In this document: one piece after another, positions 34,096-64,000 of the stretch
Layout: each line of letters begins with the position of its first letter
How positions within the stretch are numbered: the stretch's first letter is position 1
Source: Atriophallophorus winterbourni
Lineage: Eukaryota; Platyhelminthes; Trematoda; Plagiorchiida; Microphallidae
DNA: 64,000 nucleotides
NCBI GenBank assembly: GCA_013407085.1
Contig: JACCGJ010000590.1
Span: 62,001-126,000 of the forward strand
Direction: 5' to 3'
Program-made: the position numbers and the translations under genes
Notes under the pieces: generated by a model
What the model was told of the DNA's origin: nothing
The model's database searches: none
The model's input: only the letters and a program-made list of their open reading frames with translations

Positions 34096-34419
34096 CATCC
34101 TGGTTTTAGTGCAACATATCATCGACACGGGTTTGCCCAATAAAAGTCATATTTGAGACCAGACGTGTGACTAACCAAAAACCAATGTACAATTACGTCG
34201 TCGCAATTTTACCGCCCATAGTCGCATTTGAATTTGCATATATAATATACAACAGACAGGCCTAACAGCCATATCATTTACTAAAATCGGCTTTGATTTC
34301 TCGCACAGCTTCTTATGAACACAATCTCCACAAGCTGCTCTTCGTCATCAAACTAGGTGACAGTATATAATCGCAGCTTCTTCTTCTGATGGCTTAAGTT
34401 ACACTGTACCACGCCAATC
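34096..34419. other. Unassigned DNA
   Basis: Nothing recognisable. Confidence 0.4.
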
Positions 34420-34725
34420 AGCGAATCCGTGTTGAAGCAATTGGGGCAGCAGAATTTGCCTAAGGACGTTCGAATGACCCTTTCATTAGTCGAAGATGAC
34501 TGTGGTCTCGAAAAGCTTGCTAATATCGCAGACCCAGTGTATGAAAACCATAAGCCAGCACTCGCCGCTATGCAAACTAATAGTGATTCGGCTTCTTCGG
34601 CACTAGATCTAGTAATTACCTCACTTAAATTGAAACTCATGGAACTGACTCTCATTATTGCGTTTTGTTCATTATTCACCTCTTTTGCAGCTCTACTACT
34701 TCAATCGTGTATTGAATAAAGCTTA
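34420..34725 (+). mobile_element. Ty3/Gypsy-type gag fragment
   Basis: The plus-strand frame 34429-34719 contains QNLPKDVRMTLSLVEDDCG and LEKLANIADPVYENHKP. This resembles the end of flatworm Gypsy gag ('LP..VR..L ... L..LA..AD'). There is no flanking LTR or pol in frame. Confidence 0.55.
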
Positions 34726-34799
34726 ATTTCGAGGCAATCAGTGTTTTCTAACGCGGTGTTTGCTTGATCCAATCATAACAATTTATTCAATTCACAAAT

Positions 34800-35870
34800 T
34801 CTAGAATGGAACGATTCTTGCGCCAAGAGCAATTTGACGCGGATCCTAACGCGCAGGACGCTGTCAATTTTCTCAATGAATTGGGCGACATACTTTCAGG
34901 CAACTTAAATATGTTACACAATTACATTTCATCTTATGCTTACGACTTAATCTCTGTTTGTTCAATTTATTCTGACACGATCCATATACTCGAGGGCTTA
35001 TATGTGAAGCCGAAAAATGAAGATTCTTACACATCACATTCTGGCGACATGTAAACAAGAGAGTGTTCAAACTCTCCACCATTTTGTTTGTAAATTGCGA
35101 GATCTTGCAGAGATCGTAATTTCAAGATAGTAACTTGAGAACAATACCAAGACGATGCGATCTGTTATGCATTTATCAGTGGTATCCAGTCTAACTAAAT
35201 TCGTCAGAGGTTGCTAGAACAGTCTACTCTGAACTTTTAGAAGGTTTTGATACCGCCTGGTCTCTTGAACTCAGCACTCGGAATCGTACATCACAAGACA
35301 GTTGGAAACAAGCAGTACCGCTGATTCCAAACGAAAGCATAACACATCAAAAAAATAAAAGTGTTGCTGCTGCTATAACAACCACCAAATGTTATTTTTG
35401 TGGGTTCCTAGGCAACCGTAGAGCAAATGTCAAGCACACGAAGCCATCTGCATTGGTAATGGAAAAAAGGTCATTTTCAAAAGGTTTTTCTGACGTAAAA
35501 TATAAAGCGGAATGGAAATCAGTCTGTAATTTCTGTCATACCAACACAGCTGTGCTCTGGTGCGCCTTTCTCTCTGTCTGGCGCTGTTATTAACGTTTCC
35601 TCAACGGAGTGCATTTGCAAGCCCTTGAGGACACGGCCAGCTTTAGATTTATGTCAATTCTTCTGTTGCCCGTGCTAATCGTTGGAGGGTTGATGTCAAT
35701 CGGAATAAAATCACTCTGGCGAATACCGAACTCAAAAGTATCACCGAGTGTCGGTGATGTCTTCTCATAAAATACAAAGATTTTTTCCACGATTCAAATT
35801 TTCAGTCATTTCAAATTTATGTGCTGATATTTTGATGGGACTCGAAACGGGTAATAAATCGGAGCATGGA
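34800..35870 (+). mobile_element. CsRn1-like LTR retrotransposon relic (gag, zinc knuckle, protease remnants)
   Basis: In order, across frame breaks: a gag start (MERFLRQEQFDADPN), LYVKPKNED at about 35010, a decayed gag tail (about 35165-35300), a knuckle start TTTKCYFCG at about 35385, a protease-like LQALEDTASF at about 35615, and FSVISNLCADILMGL at about 35800. The order matches CsRn1/Gypsy gag-protease. Reverse transcriptase is missing and no LTR pair is evident. Confidence 0.6.
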
Positions 35871-36419
35871 AAATGCAACAAAGTTGAACGTACCGCGCGT
35901 ATAACGGCATCAGTTCAGATTGCACACGACAGTAATTGGCTAACGAACCAACCGAGCGTCCAGAATTTCTTCGGATAATAAGTTGCAGAGAAGCACTCAC
36001 AACTGCCAAAACGGTTTTCATTTCGTCTGTTTGAAATCTTCCACGATCGCAAAGTCAGGAGAATGTCCAGATTTTATTTAGAGCGTACTTTGTTAAAACC
36101 GATGATGGAAAAAATAGTCCCTCTTCATCAGTACAATAAGATGTCAGTGAAATAATAAACGTTTATAAAACAGAAACTCTAGCATTCACGTTTTTACACA
36201 TAACGCCAATAAAGGTGGTCTTCGTAATGTTGTAGAGTAATTAGGCGAAGTATTCAATGAAAAATAACCCCGGATTTGGTCCAGACCGTGAAAGTATTCG
36301 TGACGCAACTCCAGGATATATGTTCTTTTGGGTGACTATTTTAGAAACTTACCAAGTTAAAGCTAAAATATTGTTTCCTGGAGTTTAGCCAACATCGCTT
36401 TTTAGCAAGCTCATTGCAG
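35871..36419. other. Unassigned DNA with half of an inverted pair
   Basis: About 35925-35985 is similar, in reverse complement, to 39195-39275 (shared core AAGAAATTCTGGACGCTC then TTGGTTCGTTAGCC). The rest is unassigned. Confidence 0.4.
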
Positions 36420-36750
36420 CGGTAACGATCGAAAAAGACTTAGGGATTCTGGTAATGCATTCCTCGAAGTCGAAGGTTGAAATTTGTCGGAGAATAGCAG
36501 CGCTACCAGGATGCTCTCAGCAATTCGGCGTTCATTTGCGATCATTACCCCCCAAATGTTCCAGACACTTTTCACTACGTATGTTCGTCCTCTGTGGGAA
36601 TATGGGCTACCTGTTACATTTCCTTAGTCTAAAGACGAAATCGACTCCTTGGAGAGAGTACAAAGGAGTGGGACTAAGACGGGTCATGGAATGCGCCACC
36701 TCGCGTACGAGGATAGAATGAGGTTACTGAAACTTTAACCATGAAAGTAG
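36420..36750 (+). mobile_element. CR1-like LINE C-terminal fragment (plus)
   Basis: Frames give FTTYVRPLWEYGLPVTFP, IDSLERVQRSGTKTG and RHLAYEDRMRLLKL, the conserved tail 'YVRP..EY..P ... IE..Q....'. It is isolated from its own reverse transcriptase. Confidence 0.75.
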
Positions 36751-37019
36751 GTTTCCAGTAATACCTACAGCAGATAATTTTGCGAGGAGTAGATTATGCG
36801 GGCCCCTGTCGAAGGCTTTCATAATGAAGGCTTTCACGTAATGATAAGCTTCGAAGCGATATTGCGTTTTCGCAAACCTTTCTGTCGTCCTAGACGCAAT
36901 TTAAGGCTTGTATACTGGGGTTTACTCTTGCAGACTTCAAAATCTTCCCTTCGGGTATCTAGCGATTCCAATGTAAGTGAAAACTAGGATAGAATTTGTA
37001 AGTATCTAAACGAGTTATA
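36751..37019. other. Unassigned DNA between LINE fragments
   Basis: Probably decayed LINE sequence. Nothing is diagnostic. Confidence 0.3.
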
Positions 37020-38940
37020 AGACAAGCACGCTCAGTTGCAGCGTATGAAAAGGCATCAAAGGCCACCCTGGTGGTCTCCTCGAGTCCGTAGGTCTACCCG
37101 TAAACGGGATCACCAATGGCGGAAATATAAGCTATCCCTTACTTCTGGTAATTGAGCCCGCTATAAAATCCATCGGAATGCCTGTGTTAAATTACAGCGT
37201 GTGCTCAAACAGGATTTTGAGTTATATTTAGCTAGGGATGCTAAATCCAACCCAAAATAGTTTTATAGCTACGCAAAGTCAAAAGGGAAAACTAGGGAAA
37301 GCATAAAAGATTTGAAACTGGAGGACGGAAAAGTAGCTGATGCCGACCTGTCTTAGGCGACTGCCTTCTCAAGGTTTTTCAGTAGCGTTTAACGACGGGA
37401 TAATTCTTCAAACGCACCGGCCGGTCTGCTTAACCTGACACCTGGTGTCCATGTATTAGATGAGTTGTCCTTCAATGATGCCGAGGTGTATGACGCAGTA
37501 AGCCATGTTCGGGTCAACAAATCTGAGGGACCGGATGGCATCTACTCAATTATGCTTAAAAATCTTGCCTCAGTGCTTACCGAACCGTTTTGCCAGCTCT
37601 TAAATTCATACCTGCAACTGGGAGTTGTTCCCAGTAAGTGGATGGAAGCCATAGTTGTGCGAATACACAAGGGTGGTTGCAGGTCAACTATTGGAAACTA
37701 TAGACCTGTCAGCCTGACTAGCATCGTCTCAAAAGTAATAGAAAAACTATTGCGTGACAAAATCTGTCAGCATCTTAGTCGGCATTCTCCGTTGAGTGTA
37801 ACTTAACATGGAATTCTTAAAGGTAGATCCTGCTTGACTAACCTTCTCAGTCGAAGCCCTCTACTTAGATTTTAGCAAGCCTTTGATTCCGTGCGTCACC
37901 ACCTTCTAGAGATCAAGCGAACAGCAAAAGACATACATGGTAGTCTATTTGCTTGGATAAATGCATTCGTTACAGGTAGGACATTAAGAGTTCGGGTTGG
38001 ATCAACGTTGTCTAGCCAAACCGACGTGATCAGTGGGGTCCCTCAAGGTTCGTTACTCGGTCCTCTTCTATTCCTAATTTTCATTGACAACTTGTCGTCT
38101 GCCTTGAAGTGTCCATGCTTCATTTTCGCGGATGATGTGAAGTTCATCGGATCAAAGGATGAAGATACCTTGATGCACGACCTTGAGCGGGTCATAAACT
38201 GGTCATACCAGTGGGATCTCCCACTGAACGTAAACAAGAGCCAACTCTTGTCAGCACTGGTTGATAAGATTTCGGTCCAGGTGGCGGGGAATTCCCTCAG
38301 TGTTAACGCTACACATTGTGTTAAGGATTTGGGAGTACTGGTTAGGGCTGACTTCAAATGGTAGGACCAATGTGCCGCTGCGGCTCAGCGTGCACGCAAT
38401 GTAATTTTTCGGCTGAAATCAGTGCTATCGAGCAGAAGACCTGATGTATTCCTGACACTGTACAAGGCATCTCGAATATTGTGTTCAGGCTTAGTGTCCT
38501 CATTATAAAAAGGGCATCTTTCGACTTGAAAGCGTACAGCGCCTCGCAACTCGCATGATTGAGGGTAAGCGAGGGAAACCGTACGCTGCGCGCCTAATGT
38601 CTCTCGATCTTTCCTCCATTAGACGCCGTCGTTTAAGAAGTGACTTAATAGAAACCTATAAGATCTTGAAGGGTTTGAGTGGCGTGCCAATGAACGACTT
38701 CTTTACCTTAAGCCCCGATCTTGGCACCCGGAGCCATTCACTTAAAATTGCTAAGAAACGATATCCGCAAGACTCCAGGATACAATTTTTCAGCCTAAGG
38801 GTTGTAAACTTCTGGAACATTCTTCCAGAAGAACTTATATCCTGCAGTACGGTCTCGAGATTTAGGCAGGGATGGACCGCAACTGTGGTTAGTTTTTTTC
38901 CTGAATACGCTCCTTAATTGCTATACAAGCTTAGGTAGTT
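37020..38940 (+). mobile_element. CR1-like LINE (plus), 5'-truncated, reverse transcriptase nearly complete
   Basis: Read in order: RHQRPPWWSPRVRRS, the frame 37465-37806 (VNKSEGPDGIYSIML, TIGNYRPVSLTSIVSKVIEK), the frame 37891-38364 (DVISGVPQGSLLGPLLFLIF, CFIFADDVKFIGS, LPLNVNKSQLL, CVKDLGVLVRADFKW) and the tail 38555-38917 (SLDLSSIRRRRLRSDLIETY, FFSLRVVNFWNILPEEL). About ten stops or frameshifts break it. The catalytic FADD box is intact. It is younger-looking than its neighbours. Confidence 0.9.
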
Positions 38941-39261
38941 CATCTTTTAGCGTTATACCGTAAATAAAGTAACGGCTAGAGTTCTCTGTTTTTTTATTTA
39001 TTATACACGATGCTACTTCAGCTGACCTCTCACCGCGCTGGTTAAGAGAAATTTCTTTTCCTTTTTCCAGCATCGGCTATAACGCTGTGCTTCCTAAATA
39101 AAATCCGATTAATCTCTTGGCGTCGCGATCGTCGAAGATTTCAAATAGAAAAAAGAAAAAAACGTTTTGGCAGAGGTAGGTGCTTTTCTGCAGCTTTCCA
39201 CCAAAAGAAATTCTGGACGCTCTATTGGTTCGTTAGCCACATACTGTCCTGTGCAAACTGA
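38941..39261. other. DNA between the last LINE and the first likely PKN exon
   Basis: It holds no recognised exon. The segment 39195-39275 is the inverted partner of 35925-35985 and ends in three ACTGA repeats, so it is probably a retroposon tail. Confidence 0.4.
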
Positions 39262-39402
39262 ACTGAACTGAACTTACAAAATGAATTTCGAAAATTTGAG
39301 CAGCTTGTTAACAAAATTCAAACTGGTAGTTTAGAACGATTACTTAATCTGGAGACGTTAATTACACTTATTCAATTGCATACTTTTGAAGAAAATCAGC
39401 GT
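39262..39402 (+). CDS. Possible 5' coding exon of PKN (tentative)
   Basis: The frame is open from a TGA at 39259-39261 to a strong donor (CAGCGT|GTAAGT) in phase 0, which matches the phase-0 start of the next exon 151 bases downstream. It reads LQNEFRKFEQLVNKIQTGS and ETLITLIQLHTFEENQR, helical and charged. No in-frame ATG is present. The acceptor is unclear; one option is GAGCAG with an exon start at 39304. PKN N-termini diverge too much to confirm it by eye. Confidence 0.4.
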
Positions 39403-39553
39403 GTAAGTTAACCCAGTTTTCAAATTTGTGCAATTAAAACGTGAACTTGAACTTGAGATTTATTTTGGTCTACGAAGGTCTTTCTACGGTCATTGCCGCC
39501 CTATTTGTTTGGGATAATGGTAAGCGTGTTGGGTTGTTAATTTATGTTTACAG

Positions 39554-62268
<22,715 letters not shown>

Positions 62269-64000
62269 TCACACAGAGTCACAGATTACGAACCCAGCCA
62301 CACGTTCACACAGCCTTGTAAAACAGACTCGCTTCAATTTATACTCCCTGAACACTATTTTCGTGTCTCCTCCTCCCCTCGAGCACCCCAGTTCCAACAT
62401 CATGTATGCGATCTCCCCTGTTTCTTTCCATCGTTGTCCTTCAACGTGGATTCTATCCAGTTGCTTAAAAGAGACCGATATTTTGTAATTATACTAAAAT
62501 ACTGATCAGCGATCCCCCGGGTAACACCATATGTCCGCGCTTCGTGGCAGTTTCAGCTCGTTCATCACGTCGCGTGTTATTTCGTTTGTATCCAAATGAC
62601 TCTCACTCTGGCCAGCAATACCTGGTTCCATTCTAAGCTGGATATTCGTGATCAATATCCGTCGCGTCGTCTTCCAAATAATTGGTCGTTCTTATTTCAG
62701 AAAACCTCACCGACTGCCGACTTACCCAATGCTGTTCAGTTCGCCCTGTTCTTACGGTCTGTTCAAGCCTTATGGTCTGTTAGTACGTATTTTTATCTAT
62801 TTGTCTCACATGGCGCACGCTTTCCTGGTTCAAATGGACTGATTTTAACACAGCTCTGTGATTTCTTGCCCCGCTTTATCATTTACTCTAGGAAACGCCG
62901 CAGCTGTTTGTCTATTCATTCCAGTCGAATCCTGATTGCAGCTTATTGTCAGGTGCTAGCAAAAATTTTTTTTAATACTTTGCATTGCTGATACGTTGAA
63001 TGTCAGGAAATCATATCAGCTTACCGTTTGAATGGGCTCGGTGCGGTAAAGCCTAAGAACCAGTGTTTTTCATGGTAATACAAGCATTTAATCATATCTC
63101 GCATACAAGTTGAGTGAACTAAAATCGGCAGTTCATGTGTGAGTTCCCGCTTGAAAGAATACAAGATTAACTTAGGACTATGCTGGAAAGGAAATAGAAC
63201 TACTAATGAAAGTCCGGCGTATTTTAGCATGCAGCTTACTACCGGTGGCCGATCAATTTAGCAAGGTGTTAGCCGCACCGCACAGATGTGCTGCACGATT
63301 ACAAATCCATGTAAAAAAGAGTTGCGTATGTTCCGGCCAAGAAGTCTGGTTTCGTTAACCATTCCTCGTGCCTAGGAATGCCGGTTGACCAAATGTGCAC
63401 ACGTTCGCTTGATGCGTGATAAAACGCCGTCAGATTTCCTCCTTCTCTTATGCGTGAGATGTAAAAGCAGGTTTTGATACCAGTTTGTATTCCGTTGTGA
63501 CCTCCGAGCGCCTTTTCAAATATTCAATTTTTTCATCGCAAATTAGACTGTGTGCTATTTACAATCATCCGGTGCTGTTCGATGAAATTCAATACGTGGT
63601 TTTTTGTACGATACGCCATTTGGCGCTACCTGGTGTGGTTGATGTGTGAAATCACAAGCCTAAACACGGACAAAGTGCCTCACGGTATTAAACTGCACTT
63701 AGACTATTATACTTTAAGGTTACGCAGGTCTGGACGGGTATAAATATTAATTTTTTACGGTAGTAAGACTCCCGAGTGCAGCCTAGTACCGGTGGTAGCT
63801 CAACAAAGCATGGCGCTTAGTGTGCAGTGCAGCACAACGGTACATTCACGTTAATCGATGTTTTAACTCCTATGAAAAGCAGAAATAAAAATGTTTGTAA
63901 AAACACGATTTATTTCCCCTGATTCACTTTGAGTGTTTTCACTGTATCATGTGTGTGCTCGTTTATTACACCAACCCATGGCCTTGTCGCGTCTTCATTA
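62269..64000. other. 3' flank of PKN with two Rep-A copies
   Basis: Rep-A (minus) copies lie at about 63190-63310 and 63645-63850. The only AATAAA I noticed is at 63884-63889, about 1.6 kb past the stop and beyond both repeats, so the end of the PKN transcript is not located. The 131-codon frame at 62596-62991 has no recognisable domain. Confidence 0.45.

Noticed and set aside
62596..62991. 131-codon frame downstream of PKN as a further gene
   Set aside because: No domain, splice site or codon pattern supports it. It is probably chance in the 3' flank.

Overview
The window is nuclear DNA of a multicellular eukaryote, most likely a digenean trematode (parasitic flatworm). The grounds are spliceosomal genes with very short introns (34-44 bp) at gene 5' ends followed by introns of 1-3 kb, a dense load of CR1-like and RTE-like LINEs, a CsRn1-like gag/protease relic and a BEL/Pao-like LTR element, and many short dispersed repeats. 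The species cannot be named from the sequence alone.

Three host genes are supported. (1) The last two exons of an unrecognised plus-strand gene lie at 2227-3324. (2) A complete minus-strand gene for a PA-transmembrane-RING E3 ubiquitin ligase of the RNF13/RNF167/Goliath group occupies 20123-13580. It has seven coding exons and 423 codons before the stop, and every splice phase fits. (3) A plus-strand protein kinase N (PKN/PRK) gene occupies 39554-62268. It has fourteen phased exons coding for 1195 residues: HR1 repeats, a C2-like domain, a long Ser/Pro-rich linker, an AGC kinase domain and the C-terminal turn and hydrophobic motifs. Its true N-terminus is not resolved; one further upstream exon ending at 39402 is likely.

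Layout: 1-3.3 kb holds a 180-bp near-perfect hairpin element and the 3' end of gene 1. 3.3-12.6 kb is repeat and unassigned DNA with a CR1 fragment (4.8-5.4 kb) and a degenerate RTE element (7.0-9.3 kb). 12.6-20.1 kb is the RNF gene with repeats in its long introns and an RTE copy directly behind its stop codon. 21.3-21.5 kb carries a second, almost identical copy of RNF exon 5, outside the gene and 5' of it. 22-39 kb is a graveyard of nested retroelements: a CR1-like LINE split by at least two insertions, a second LINE split by a BEL/Pao-like LTR element flanked by a 68-bp duplication, a CsRn1-like relic and another CR1-like LINE. 39-62.3 kb is PKN, and 62.3-64 kb is its 3' flank.

Three dispersed families, named Rep-A, Rep-B and Rep-C here, recur through 10-64 kb, mostly inside introns. 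Target-site duplications show that Rep-A and Rep-B are retroposons, and they have inserted into each other. I found no operon, CRISPR array, rRNA or tRNA gene. The RNF and PKN genes are not obviously linked in function: the first predicts an endomembrane ubiquitin ligase, the second a Rho-responsive cytoskeletal kinase.
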